Part shown: positions 35,501 to 44,500 of the stretch, in pieces | Numbering within the stretch: position 1 is the first letter of the stretch | Layout of the letters: each line of letters begins with the position of its first letter | Assembly (NCBI GenBank): GCA_002633025.1 | Contig: NMRB01001365.1 | Location: 62,001-126,000 of the forward strand | Direction of reading: 5' to 3' | DNA: 64,000 nt | From: Notospermus geniculatus | Lineage: Eukaryota; Nemertea; Pilidiophora; Heteronemertea; Lineidae | The notes under the pieces: generated by a model | Database searches by the model: none | The model's input: only the letters and a program-made list of their open reading frames with translations | Told to the model about the DNA's origin: nothing | Position numbers and translations under genes: made by a program

Positions 35501-35972
35501 TACATGACTATAGTAGAGATTCCAGAAGTAAAATGGGCTGCTCAACCATAGAAAATTATGGGCAGTTGTTTGCGTCATTGGTCTGAGTAAATCGTGAGGA
35601 AACCAACAATGTAAGTTACCCATTGAGAGCCAACTTACAGGAGAAAGCTTCCATATGGGGGAGCCCTTCACATTTTGCGGTGTTGGCCTTCTTTCTTGAT
35701 ATCATTCTTGTCTCTCCCTCCATCGCAGGCATCACCGCCATCATCGTTCAAACAAGAAAGTCCCCGAACCACTCATCGAAACGATCGAGGAGAAACGTCT
35801 ATCGAATGTGGATGAAGACGACGCTGGCATCGTGCTGAATCTGTCGCCGAAAAAGACGAAGGAAAAAGGTCGCGATGAAGAGATGCAACAATTAATGTCG
35901 GCGCCGGAAATAATCGTTGACCCACCGTCGGGCTCGAGTTCGCCGACGCATGAACAGGACAGTATAGTATAA
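5585..35972 (+). CDS. SLC4A7/8/10-like: SLC4 family Na+-coupled bicarbonate transporter (NBCn/NDCBE-like), 5' partial
   Basis: Carries bicarbonate with sodium across the plasma membrane to control cell pH. Exons: 5585-5731, 8870-9020, 9739-9899, 10778-10981, 17371-17534, 18964-19014, 20175-20231, 20426-20482, 21857-21913, 22915-23049, 25072-25464, 25603-25703, 26214-26388, 26483-26616, 27223-27748, 29531-29644, 29983-30144, 30831-31151, 31801-31977, 32783-32932, 33522-33736, 35729-35972. All are bounded by AG/GT and their phases chain without a break for about 1297 codons to TAA at 35970. Family hallmarks are TPSQRV-type start of the N-domain, [18 protein letters not shown], [73 protein letters not shown] and [16 protein letters not shown]. 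The late [10 protein letters not shown] stretch favours SLC4A7/8/10 over the electrogenic NBCe group. Transport mode (electroneutral, Cl- coupling) is inference. The first exon(s) are missing. Confidence 0.95.
5806..5925. repeat. Foldback with 'ccgtattcataaacatactt' arms
   Basis: About 120-bp palindrome just after the first recognised SLC4 exon. A second family member is at 62691-62801, upstream of RAB5. Confidence 0.8.
6808..6846. mobile_element. Terminal fragment of MITE family A
   Basis: Only about 35 bp of one end (gcagatctgcgaattcaagaatcgtctata) remains. Confidence 0.6.
9166..9414 (-). mobile_element. tRNA-derived SINE, copy 1
   Basis: On the minus strand the head has an A-box-like TAGCCTAGTGGTTAT (9414-9400) and a B box GGTTTGAATCC (9373-9363) at tRNA-like spacing, followed by about 180 bp of body shared with 32994-33222. 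This is a retroposon, not a working tRNA gene: no complete cloverleaf can be folded. Confidence 0.75.
9413..9660. mobile_element. MITE family A, copy 1
   Basis: About 245-bp palindromic element with ends of the form TAGAC...GTCTA, long inverted arms carrying gatctgcgcacttccgccga and its complement, and internal CCACGACAGTGACTTC. Eight copies lie in this window. This copy lies directly against the tRNA head of a SINE. Confidence 0.85.
9974..10743. repeat. Cluster of three family B half-elements
   Basis: Three copies of a roughly 130-bp segment (9974-10092, 10440-10572, 10612-10743) containing gaagaaacattcttcagatgg and gaagatgccgtctgctgg. They are the right-hand part of the ~210-bp palindromic family B and flank a perfect-looking palindrome at 10293-10402. 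Confidence 0.75.
10293..10402. repeat. Near-perfect palindrome, ~110 bp
   Basis: Arms of about 50 bp (gccttgccgtttgacgggcg / complement) around an aatagaatttgtatt centre. A homologous palindrome lies at 47836-47953. Confidence 0.85.
11893..12085. mobile_element. Family D foldback without insertion
   Basis: Same terminal arms as 3311-3641 (tattcatcgtatccatgacg and complement) with the interior inverted relative to that copy; contains a short duplication of ttgcccaccacccttgcg. Confidence 0.8.
12115..12448. repeat. Minisatellite, ~38-bp unit, ending at a single N
   Basis: Units of the type gtgttcacactagactgtg + ttagtgtccgacact, about nine copies, stopped by one N at 12448. Confidence 0.9.
12852..13040. 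repeat. Foldback with 'tgacgtca' bearing arms
   Basis: Inverted ends agaggccttgcaatgacgtc and gacgtcatttgcaaggcctct. Confidence 0.8.
13308..13548. repeat. Foldback with 'ttacactacataaaaa' arms
   Basis: About 240 bp; cccgggt motifs repeat in both arms. Confidence 0.7.
15327..15683. repeat. Element with two tandem hairpins
   Basis: Ends ttaaccctttcac and gtgaaagggttaa are inverted. Inside, two hairpins of about 70 nt (15389-15463 and 15535-15605) share cataggtattc...gaaagctctcagtgagcactttc...aatacctatgtga. Confidence 0.75.
16195..16405. repeat. Complex foldback with four 'agctatctgctgagcaaaa' arms
   Basis: A 20-bp motif occurs four times in alternating orientation, so two nested hairpins can form, the whole bounded by gcctgccgcaca / tgtgcgacaggc. 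Confidence 0.8.
16609..16766. repeat. 24-bp tandem repeat, six or so copies
   Basis: Unit tgtctgaatgaccttgacct(caag). Being a multiple of three it is open in frame on both strands (CLNDLDLK on plus), but has no start, splice or homology support as a gene. Confidence 0.9.
19178..19453 (+). repeat. Tandem repeat, three ~97-bp units
   Basis: The motif atctcgtgatcaaaagc recurs at 19181, 19276 and 19376, each followed by ttcgtcagttcactctgtatt and a ctaggaaaac. The last unit runs into a dispersed element (19430-19620) with copies at 25722-25916 and 53751-53931. Confidence 0.85.
20924..20958. other. Assembly gap (N run) inside the SLC4 regulatory exon region
   Basis: About 35 N in the interval between microexons 20426-20482 and 21857-21913. 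A missing microexon here cannot be excluded. Confidence 0.97.
21206..21453. mobile_element. MITE family A, copy 2
   Basis: Same arms and core as the copy at 9413, bounded by tatagac and gtctata, in the SLC4 intron before exon 21857. Confidence 0.85.
21612..21741. repeat. Foldback with 'gccgccacgaaactcc' arms
   Basis: 130-bp palindrome 115 bp before SLC4 microexon 21857. Its arms recall family C (cgaaactc...tagcactaac), so it may be a distant relative. Confidence 0.75.
23161..23404. repeat. Tandem repeat, ~30-bp unit, about 8 copies
   Basis: Unit of the type tttgaaatcttcaaatatca, AT-rich, in the intron before SLC4 exon 25072. Confidence 0.9.
23645..23680 (+). other. Possible 36-nt SLC4 microexon
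   Basis: A tract ending in tttccag at 23644 precedes a 36-nt stretch that reads [12 protein letters not shown] in the phase required by exons 22915-23049 and 25072-25464, followed by a GT at 23681. It again has an RRTG/T basophilic-type motif like its neighbours. The donor (gtcaac) is poor and the piece is too short for a homology argument, so it is a candidate only. Confidence 0.25.
24224..24474. mobile_element. MITE family A, copy 3
   Basis: Bounded by atagac and gtctat, with a small insertion in the left arm (an extra gcagtt-like stretch) but the same core. Confidence 0.8.
25072..25703 (+). other. SLC4 exons for N-terminal domain, second half
   Basis: Exon 25072-25464 encodes 131 residues without a break, from [16 protein letters not shown] through [38 protein letters not shown] and LLSGVDEFL to [16 protein letters not shown]. 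It is the best conserved cytosolic block. Exon 25603-25703 (33 codons plus two bases) is a less conserved linker rich in Thr, Glu and Pro, ending in a TGR that runs into LFGGL of the first membrane exon, as in all Na-coupled SLC4 members. Confidence 0.95.
26793..27006. mobile_element. MITE family B, intact copy
   Basis: About 210 bp with inverted arms: actcatctg...agtccagcagacggcatcttc at the left and gaagatgca...gagtagatgaatt at the right, centre gaagaatatttcttc. In the SLC4 intron before exon 27223. Confidence 0.75.
27014..27165. repeat. Foldback with 'ggccgtatgcacca' arms
   Basis: About 150 bp; ends 57 bp before SLC4 exon 27223-27748. Homologue at 54540-54672. The apparent extra 5' coding of that exon ([10 protein letters not shown]...) is translation of this repeat. 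Confidence 0.8.
27777..27987. mobile_element. MITE family B, intact copy
   Basis: Flanking the other side of SLC4 exon 27223-27748; ends ttaactcatctgcc and ggctgatgagttaa are inverted repeats. Confidence 0.8.
30504..30752. mobile_element. MITE family A, copy 4 (reverse orientation)
   Basis: Inverted relative to copies 1-3, bounded by tatagac and gtctata, in the intron before SLC4 exon 30831. Confidence 0.85.
31300..31457. mobile_element. Family C foldback, second copy
   Basis: 158-bp palindrome with ggcccggttgcacaaaactc arms and ttacgtcatctaacat near the centre, homologous to 3457-3613. It lies 148 bp after SLC4 exon 30831-31151. Confidence 0.85.
32170..32574. mobile_element. MITE family B interrupted by family H
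   Basis: Family B arms at 32170-32220 and 32409-32574 are separated by a 188-bp family H element (32221-32408). Confidence 0.8.
32221..32408. mobile_element. Family H foldback element, nested
   Basis: Ends gtgacccgctccagca and tgctggagcaggtcac are inverted repeats. Other members: 14823-15004 (opposite orientation, ends tgacccgctcca / tggagcgggtca) and a partial one at about 29290-29470. Confidence 0.75.
32581..32727. mobile_element. MITE family B, partial copy
   Basis: Only the right-hand 147 bp, immediately beside the interrupted copy and ending 55 bp before SLC4 exon 32783. Confidence 0.75.
32994..33222 (-). mobile_element. tRNA-derived SINE, copy 2 (5'-truncated head)
   Basis: Roughly 85-90 percent identical by eye to the body of 9166-9414 including the B box (GGTTTGAATCC), but the A-box part is missing. 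In the intron after SLC4 exon 32783-32932. Confidence 0.75.
33522..35972 (+). other. SLC4 cytosolic C-terminal exons
   Basis: Exon 33522-33736 reads [20 protein letters not shown] and [16 protein letters not shown], recalling the NBCn/NDCBE tail. The final exon 35729-35972 begins by completing an Arg codon, then has a His/Arg cluster ([10 protein letters not shown]) and ends ...EQDSIV at TAA 35970-35972. The last four residues D-S-I-V fit the class I PDZ-ligand pattern (S/T-x-hydrophobic at the carboxyl end), as vertebrate NBCn1 does with a different tail. A 1992-nt intron between these two exons contains a large inverted-repeat element. Confidence 0.9.
33966..35273. mobile_element. 1.3-kb inverted-repeat element in the last SLC4 intron
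   Basis: Inverted ends gtgtctcaagtggaggagcac (after a local duplication at 33945-34015) and gtgctcctccacttgagaca at about 35239-35258. Interior has no long open frame. It includes paired gcgcatgcgc-type motifs (34741-34830). Confidence 0.65.
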
Positions 35973-38624
35973 TGGTGATGACTCCTAGTGACGCATTTGT
36001 ACATAGGTTTTAATTAGGACAGACCTTCATTTAGCAGTTACTGTTTTCTGTATAGTAGGGAAATTTGGTTCGAAACCTGGGGACTTTGTGCCGCCAAATG
36101 AATCTGACGCCGCAGGCCGAGTCAACGTACCGGTAATCTTTTTGCAATAATCTCATGGATTAGACAGCAATAAGTTGATAAAAATCACCAAGAACAAATC
36201 CTCGTGGGAAAAAAACGGAGGCAAGAATCGTGGTGGGGATGAAATTAGAAAATGATGGAGACTTTTGCAGTGTTTGGTCTCGAGGAGAGCCTGGTGTTGT
36301 TCTTGGCGTGCACGAGTCCCTGGGTCATGTGATGTGAGAGTTGCTGCAACGCGTGGAATTTTATTTTCTGGGAAAGTTAAGTTCACTGTATAAATGAAGT
36401 TTGTACATACATTTGTACTTAAAATATTTGTGGAGGTGAGTGGGCCGTGGTATGACCGGCCGTGGGGCTGTAATATAGTGAAGATCAAAATTAGAAAACA
36501 TAAAAAAAGTCGAAAATTGTTAGATAATGGTAAAAAAAGTTTTTTTGCGGAGGATGAAACATTTCCTTCAGCTTTTTAGTCAAACTTGTAAATAATGAAT
36601 TTGGGGATTGCTGTTAGGGTTTTCAGAAAAGTTCACGTCATTCTGACCTTTTGACCCTCCTTCACTGGAAAAATGGACTTTCCCATGTTAGGATACAGAA
36701 TTGTATGGTTGAGTCCATTTCTTGTTGTTGAGGGGTGACAAGCTGAAGATAAGGTTCATGTTATCTTGTAAAATGTTTCACTTGATGTGCTGTAGGTAGT
36801 TGGGAAAGTTTATGTTTTTTATGCAGAACTTTGTAATTTAATGATGTATATATTCTGTGATGTTGAAAACTCTGGGGTGCTTGATGAACTCAACGTGATA
36901 TTGCGGATACCTGACTGGGTCCGCGAGGGCTTCGTGTTTGTTGTTTTAGTGAGCAGGTCTACCAGGACACAATCTGTTTTCAGGATTTAGAATTTCTGTT
37001 GAAACTGACGGAGTTAAAGCCGCACAGTATAGACAGGTGGGTTATAATCGGTGAGCATAGTCTCGGTCACCCAGGCGCTGTTTCGAGTGTGGAAATCTGT
37101 TAATGCAGTACTGTGGAATGAAACGGCTGGCTGCGCAAGACAACACACAGCATTGGGGATTCCCCAAGGTGATTCCCCGAACCTCGATACAGGATAATGC
37201 TATAATGTGTGGTTCTATGGTTCTATACATTACGCACGCCTGTAAACGAGGTTGCACTAAAATTCGGCCGAACTGGAAGTGATTAGCTGTGCATACTGTG
37301 TGGCCTTAAGAACTTGCGATGAGGCACTGGTGGGCCTAACGGTATGTTCAAAGGGGGGGGGCTTTTCACCTACCAGGTTTAACTGATGCTACATTGAATG
37401 TAACCGTGTTTAGGTATGGAATGTCACGACAGTTTGAGATTACAAGGAATATCACATCAAATACTGCCTCTACCGCTTGATAAGTGCCATGTTCTTGTAA
37501 TTTCTGCTCTCTGTGACCTCATTTCGGTGATTTTTTTGACGGCATCATCTTCATATGCTGGTCACTCTGTCATTCTAGTCTATGTCTCAATGTCCCCACA
37601 TAACTTTCCCGAAAACCAGGCCACACAGTTTATTTTTCTGACAATTGGGAGGCCCCGTTGAAATGTTGACAAATGGTGATGTACAGGTAGTCTTGTAATC
37701 CTGCAGTCTTCCTGCTTTATTCTCCGTAGGATTTTTTTCTCATCTCTGAAAGTGTAATTAATTGTGACCTGTCGCCACAAAACCAGTACTAAGTCGCTCT
37801 GAAGTTGGCAGGTTGAGACCAGCGTTTTGTCAATTTCAGTAGGCCTAGGCGTATTGTCGGTCTTTTGTAAAATCTGAGTGATTACATTTCTTCCTTTATC
37901 TCCTGAGTTATTTTGGTTCATCCTGGTTCATATCCTGGGCAACTTAAGACAGGTTTTGCTGTGACGGGTCACAATTTGTGTCTGTATTCAGTCATTAAAG
38001 AAGGTTTCCAAATCCATTCATGTATGGAGTGAGCCAACAATGGATCTGGTCATTCCCATGGTAACAAGTGCTCCGTGATCATAAATTGTCGATGGATGAC
38101 AATAACCCTTTAAATCTGCATCGTTGAAAAAGCAGGTCGTCAGAATCTCGAGATTGTTGTACAACTTCAGATCCTGAACGTTCCTGTCAAGTTGAGCAGT
38201 GATTGTGGGGGGGGGACATTTGAATTTTCATTGTTTGTCATCGTACAACCGATTAGAGGGCAAACGATGTTGAACATCAGCTTCCGGTACAGGTTTTATC
38301 AATCAAATGTTAGGCCAAGAATCCATTCATGTGAATTTTGAGCAGTGTGATGTTGCAGCCATTGTTTCTTTCCTCCATGTTGATTATAGACAAAGGATGC
38401 AACATCGCACCGCTCAGAATTCGCGTGAATGCTTATTGTATCCCACTGTTTATAATGTTGATCAACAATCATTGAAATCAGTCAACAGACGTGACTCAGT
38501 CAGTACCCAAGCAGACGACAGCAGTGATTGTTGTCGTAATGAACGTGTTTGACACACAAAGGTAAATGACTGAGTTGATATGAGTACCCACCGATAAACG
38601 CAATGAAATCTTGATGTCTGATTA

Positions 38625-39062
38625 CTATGGAGGCTATGCACGTGACGTCATCAGCGAGGTGACGCCATGTTGGATGGAACGTTGTGACATGCTGACGCAG
38701 TGCATCTGACCACGTGCTCCGTCCATTTTCCATCCAACACGTGGCGTCAAACCCATTGATGATGTCATTTGGTGACGTCAGTGCATAGCCTCTATACACT
38801 TTACAGCTACAGTTACTATAGTATTTGCATGTAAGTGAAAGGCTGGCCTAGTGAATGAGTTTGGCCGATTGATTTTGAGTCTAGAGGCCTGTGGTGATAA
38901 TATAGACCTTTCCAACAAAGATGGTGGCCTACAAGTTCTCCCACATGACGTCCGCTTGACCAGCTTGGCGTGCCAGCGGCCATTGAATGGTATTAAGCTT
39001 CTGACGTCATATGGTGAGAACTGTTAGACCGCCATCTTTGTTGGAAAGGTGTAGGCCTATAT
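38625..39062. repeat. Two adjacent foldbacks
   Basis: 38625-38797 (arms atggaggctatgcacgtgacgtc / complement) and 38903-39062 (arms tatagacctttccaacaaagatgg / complement). Confidence 0.8.
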
Positions 39063-39665
39063 AATAAGAAGACAAGACGGGTCACATAATTTATTGTTAG
39101 ACGCCTGATTTCACGTGTAAATAGGTCACATTAGCTGATTATTGAGCACTAAGATTCAGAAGAAGTTGTCAAAATTACCGTAGTGTAAGTTAAGATTTAT
39201 TGTGTTGATTTTTGATCAAGGGTTGTGATTTGATTTGGGTGTGTTAGTCGTGCCATAGTTCAACTTGTATAATATCTAGGCAATTATGGATTAATTTTTG
39301 CAAGAATTGCAGTTTCCAAGTCCGTACAGTTTAAAGTTTGGGATATGGGTGTGTGGGTGGGTGGGGAATTGATTGGCATTGTCTTTCAAACGTGCATGGC
39401 TGAATGAACTGCAGAATTATAGTTAAAATCAAAGATATCTTGTCAGATTTATCGCAAAGTTGGTCACCAGAGTCGATCGAGGAACCTGCAGAGCTACTGG
39501 TGCTGGGAGGCGCTGTGACCGGTTGTATCTCCTCTTCGATGTCTCGTCCATGTTTTGCTGCGCAGGGACGTTGTGACACGACATTATGCTCTGTCTTTTT
39601 GTACGACCACTCACAGTGCCACCCTGTCGCAATTAAAAAAAAGCTGTGCGGGTTGCTCATTGGAA

Positions 39666-39810
39666 GACCAGGGCCGACTGCACAGAAAGTCCGATAGTGC
39701 TTTCGGTGCCTGTCGGCGGTTTACCGGTAGTTAATGGGAAAATGTGTTATAACGAACTGCCGATTAGGCGCCGGTAGCACTATCAGACATTTTGTGCGGT
39801 CGGCCCTGGA
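39666..39810. repeat. Foldback with 'cagggccgactgcacag' arms
   Basis: 145-bp imperfect palindrome in the probable SLC4 3' UTR. Confidence 0.75.
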
Positions 39811-40102
39811 GTATGAACAGAGGTGTTGATGTCATTGGTAAAAATGACCTCGATATCTCAGCAGGATGTTCAAAGCACTGCTAGGTTACTGTGGCATTAT
39901 GACAATCTTGTTCAAGTCTGAAGGCCAAGGTAATGCAGTGTTAGTTTTGAACGAGGCCTCTTGCAGCTTTACATGTTTACAATCAGGTCAAGGTCATAGA
40001 ATCAGGTGCTGCTTAGTGTACATATCATAGAGTGTCACTTAGATCTCATTGCTGGGTGCCAGGTCTAAGTTAAAGTGCTGAAAAGAGCTGAATAGTGCTG
40101 AA

Positions 40103-40353
40103 TAGATGATTCTCGAATTCGCAGATGTGTGCACAGCTGCCGAAATCTCAACCGGAACCTCGATCTGAAACCGCGTGACACTGACAGGATACAATCCATG
40201 ATTCAGCTGTGGTGGACTCTGATGCAACGTCTTCGACGTCACTGTCGTGGGGTGTCTGCGTCAAGTCATTCAGTTTCAGACCGAGGTTATGGTTGAGATT
40301 TCGGGTAAGTGCACAGATCTTTGTCATTTACGTCAATTTGAGAAGAGTTCCAT
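40103..40353. mobile_element. MITE family A, copy 5 (reverse, degraded end)
   Basis: Recognisable arms and core; the right terminus has decayed. It lies in the probable SLC4 3' UTR. Confidence 0.75.
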
Positions 40354-40820
40354 AGGGTTTCCATACTGCCAGATATTCTTAATATATTCAATGATTTAAA
40401 ATTTCTCGCACGTTTCATATCTCACTGTCTTTTGCTTCTAGAGAATGACATAGGCCATGTTGTATGAACAGAAACCCCTAATATTAAGTCCCAGTAGAGT
40501 GTATACATGTATTCCATGATCTGACCTCAGTAGGCCTAATGCACATGTTTACGGGTTTTCATCTAGATGTATTGAAAAATATTAAGCCGTGTTTTGTTGC
40601 ACAAAGCACTCGTAAACTGAGACTTGAGCCGACACTGCAGTCCATTCATATCTTATCTATCCAAGGTTGTTTTCCCGACTTCGTGGCGAGTAACAGACTG
40701 TCATCATTGCGATGTGATGTGCGTTATTGTTGGTATTAAAAACGTGGTAATTAATTCTGATTTATGTGATCGCACCTGTGTATGAAACAGTTGCGTCATG
40801 TTAGATTGAAGAACATTTAC

Positions 40821-40826
40821 AATAAA
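40821..40826 (+). promoter_or_regulatory. Candidate poly(A) signal AATAAA for SLC4
   Basis: Canonical hexamer with a GT-rich element 15-25 nt downstream, in the same orientation as the SLC4 gene and before the next gene, which is on the other strand. Confidence 0.4.
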
Positions 40827-40879
40827 TGATGAAAATCAGGCAAGTGTGTGTCGTTTCTTTATACCGGTAATAATAATAG

Positions 40880-41009
40880 GGACTTTTGGCAAGGCTCCGT
40901 ATCATCAATCCGTATCACGTATGACGTATGACTTGGATAGAATATGCATTAGCTCGATACGTCATACGTGATACGGAGCGATGATACGGAGCCTTGCCAA
41001 AAGTCCCTA
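40880..41009. repeat. Foldback between SLC4 and TMEM163
   Basis: 130 bp with arms gggacttttggcaaggctcc and complement, just past the candidate SLC4 poly(A) site. Confidence 0.85.
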
Positions 41010-41333
41010 ATATCACTTTAAAGCTTCATAACCCTTGTGGATTGTAGTATAGGGATAGGCAGCCGCCCCTTTTAGGACCCCCGTGTGTAACCCCCGTGGA
41101 TTTAGTATATATAGTTAAGCATGCGCGAGCATCGCTCTTCTTATGGCGTGGCTTTAGGGCATGTGCATGCCTGCACCTCTGTCCGCCATCCACTATGATT
41201 AACAGTTGATTGTACCTCCCCCAGTTCAAGGTGGCCACCAAGAATAACGATGCAGAAGATAAAGAATAAAAGAAGAATATGAAAACAGAACCCAAAGGAT
41301 CTTCGGCTTATAATATGGCGTGGAGTCCACAGG

Positions 41334-41570
41334 TGTTTTTTTCCTATTCGCCAGGCTTATTTTCGATTTATTGGACGGACCCAGGACATTTTTTGGAGGG
41401 ACCGAAAATAGCTTCCGACCGAAAATTAAGGCGTTTTTTTCCTATTCGCCAGGCTCATTTTCGATTTATTGGACGGACCCAGGACATTTTTTGGAGGGAC
41501 CGAAAATAGCGTCCGCCCGAAAATTAAGGCGTTTTTTCCTATTCGCCAGGCTCATTTTCGATTTATTGGN
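41334..41570. repeat. Tandem repeat, ~100-bp unit, ending at a single N
   Basis: About 2.3 near-identical copies of a unit containing tattcgccaggct, cgatttattgg, acggacccaggac and gaccgaaaatagc. The last copy is cut in the middle of the cgatttattgg motif by one N at 41570, directly next to the TMEM163-like exon. Confidence 0.85.
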
Positions 41571-44500
41571 AAATCTTCGTCTCTATCACAATACCCAACG
41601 CCAAGACAAAACCGATGAAGGTACTTAGCCCTGCAATACAACAATTAACAATTAGTGGCATATAATCATGTTGATGAGACAGAACGTTCAGGTTTGAGTG
41701 GTTTTCCACTCTTGCTGCACAATTTTCACAGGCCTTGCCATCCTCCAACTGCAGGGATTTCGTCTCGCTGCTCTTCACACACTCCCCTGAAGAGGATTGG
41801 AGTGAGACCAAAGCCCTGCAGTTGGAGGATGCAGGTCTTAGGATATATGGCAATTCTGTCAGGTCCTGGAACCATAAGCCTGCCGCACACAAGTGCAATT
41901 CTGTCTCCGACGTTGCCTTCATAGGAGTTTTTGTCTCGGCATCCTGTCACCGCAGACGGTGTGTCAGCTGCAGCACACGATTGCAAATTTGTCTGCTGTT
42001 GATGCGGCTTGACGTAATTCCGTCATGTTTGATCTGGGTTGGAGGCTAAAATATCCATCTCCACCTCTGCCTCCGGTTACTACGATGACATTTGCATGTA
42101 GGAGGCAAAAAATCTCCGAAGTTGGAGGCAAAATTGCACTCGTGTGCAGCTCACTTTATTCACAAAGCGCCCGTAACTTGAAGGGAATGCAAATCCTTTG
42201 TCAAGCTGCCAGTAAACAATAGGTTGTCCACAAATGGACAATAGATGATTCTCGAATTCGCCGATGTGCGCAAATCCACCAAAATCGCAACCAGAACCAC
42301 GATCTGAAAGCAGCTGCCGTGACGCAATCCATGATTCAGCAATGGGCGACTCTGACACAACGTCTTCAAAGTAGGCCTACTGTCGTGGGATTCTCTGCAT
42401 CACATCATTTAGGTTCAGACCGAGGTTATGGTTGAGATTTCGGCGGAAGTGCACACATCTCTGTTGTTTACGTCAATTTGTGAATTTTCTATAGTTTACG
42501 CACTCCTGTAAGTTACGAGAGCTTCGTGAATACGGATATGGATATATGCTGTGTTCACATTGTCGCTTAAAACGGGTTCGAAAACGGTTTAGACAGGTTA
42601 AAACGCTTTGCGTTCACATTAAAAACGCTTTTAAACCGTTTTAACTAAACCGTTTTCGAACCTCCTCCTGAGCTGGTCTCGAAACGGTTCTAGTTAAAAC
42701 GGCACACAGTCTGAACACACTAAAACAATTTAGTACAGGTTACCGAGAAGCTGCGTAATGTGGCGCATGCGCATATCTTTACGTGTGGATCAAAACCAAT
42801 TTCGTTCCAATGGCCGTTAGTTCCATCCCATATTTTATGATGGCTTCAACGGAAGAATGGAGAAGTTCGGGTCATGGATTCTAGTAATCAGTTGTTTGTG
42901 CCTTTTGTCATTCATTGTCATTTTTAAATGAATTTAAAATTTAAAATGAATTTAAAAATTCATTCTTCTCATCGCATTATTGTGTCGTCTTTTCTACATT
43001 CTGGCATGATCTCGCTTCCTCAGATAGGTCAACCATGCCTTTAAAAAAACAAATTTGTTGAAGGCAAACATCGGAGGGGGGGTGTTGGTAAAGCTCCCCG
43101 AGCTTCCTCGGGGAAGCGAGAGAGCGTTCGGAAAGGTATGGCAGGCTGCTCACGGAGTCGCTCATTTGAGGAAACTCCCGGCATGCATTTCTTTTTCTTC
43201 CCAAGTCGGCATGCTGATTGGCTACGACTGCATCGGCACAGTAGTACCTTTCCCCGAGGAAGCGCAAATATCGTTCGGAAATTCGCCTTCACTGGGCATG
43301 CTCACATTGCCCGAGAGAAATGCCAGAAAATTCCTCGGGGAAGATTTCCGAACATGCTAATCGCGATCGCATTAATTCAAGAGATGGAAACAATCATTTT
43401 TATTACCCACAATTCATCAAGCTGAAACCACCACTAGAGTTCGACATGTACGGCATTTTGGTTCCCGAAAAGCTAAGGGAGACCAGTTGGCTAAAACGGT
43501 TTAAGTAAAACGGTTTCGAAACGGCTTCTGCAATGTGAACACAGCAATAGGCTAAATGTGAACGGGAAGCGTTTTAGTTACAAAACGGTTTAAGTAAAAC
43601 GGTTTCGAAACCGTTTCTGCAATGTGAACACAGCATTAAAGATGCGTCTGCAGTGACCCTTACCATCTGAAATTACCGGTTTACTCTTCATCTTATGTCC
43701 AATCCAGAACTTCGCAGCAGCCAGACACAAGCATATCACAGAATTAGTCACAGCTATGATCCACAGTACGGGACTCTGAAATAGAAGTAGGCCTACAATG
43801 AGTACGTTTGAAGAGGAAACCAAAGTCAATCAACAGAGAAAACTTCTACAGTCAGGAAGGCAAAACTTGCTCTGTCACTCGAGACGAGAGAGTTGAATCT
43901 GCAGCTCAGAGGTGACAGGCACAAATGTCTACACTTCACCACTCTGACTACCCTGTCAAGTACGTACTTACCTTGGATGGAAGCTCACCGAGGAGAAGGT
44001 CATGAAGAGATTTGGCGAACGTGGTCACGAATGAGAGAAGGAAGAGAATGGCAAGGCTAAGACAGGCACTGAAAGAGAGAAGGGTAAAAAGAATGAGAGG
44101 GCTGTCATAGAATGCTTTATAGTCCGGCAACATCTTAGCGCGACCCATTGGAATGCGGAAGTCATGAAATGTGAATTGTCTCACCGTCGTTCTTTTTTAT
44201 CGGAATCCAGGCTGTCCTTCGCATGGTATCTCCAGATAACCACACAAGATAACGCACAGTCCAACAAGGAATCGATCTGAAAACAAGGAAGACATAGGTG
44301 CTGTGGTCGATCTAGTGATGAGAGAGTGTAAATGGGCAATCTCAGCCTCCCAGAGCAGGGGTTTTTACCTCTTCATCCACTCACACAAACTTTGTGTGGG
44401 AGTGTATGAAGAGGAGCGAGACCAAAACCCTGCTATTGGAGGATAGGGCATCTGGTCCCACTTCCTGGTCAGGGGCAGGGTTTGAGTCAGTGCCTAGGCC

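Larger units (their letters stand above)
35973..40845 (+). other. Probable 3' UTR of the SLC4 gene
   Basis: No coding exon is recognisable between the SLC4 stop and 40845. An AATAAA at 40821-40826 followed by a GT-rich stretch (gtgtgtgtcg) is the best poly(A) site seen downstream. The region carries foldbacks at 38625-38797, 38903-39062 and 39666-39810 and a reverse copy of the 245-bp MITE at 40103-40353. A shorter transcript using a non-canonical signal is possible. Confidence 0.45.

Noticed and set aside
43041-43425. Open frames with PEEA and similar motifs (also 45196-45608)
   Set aside because: They are translations of the GC-rich foldback, occurring on both strands in both copies.
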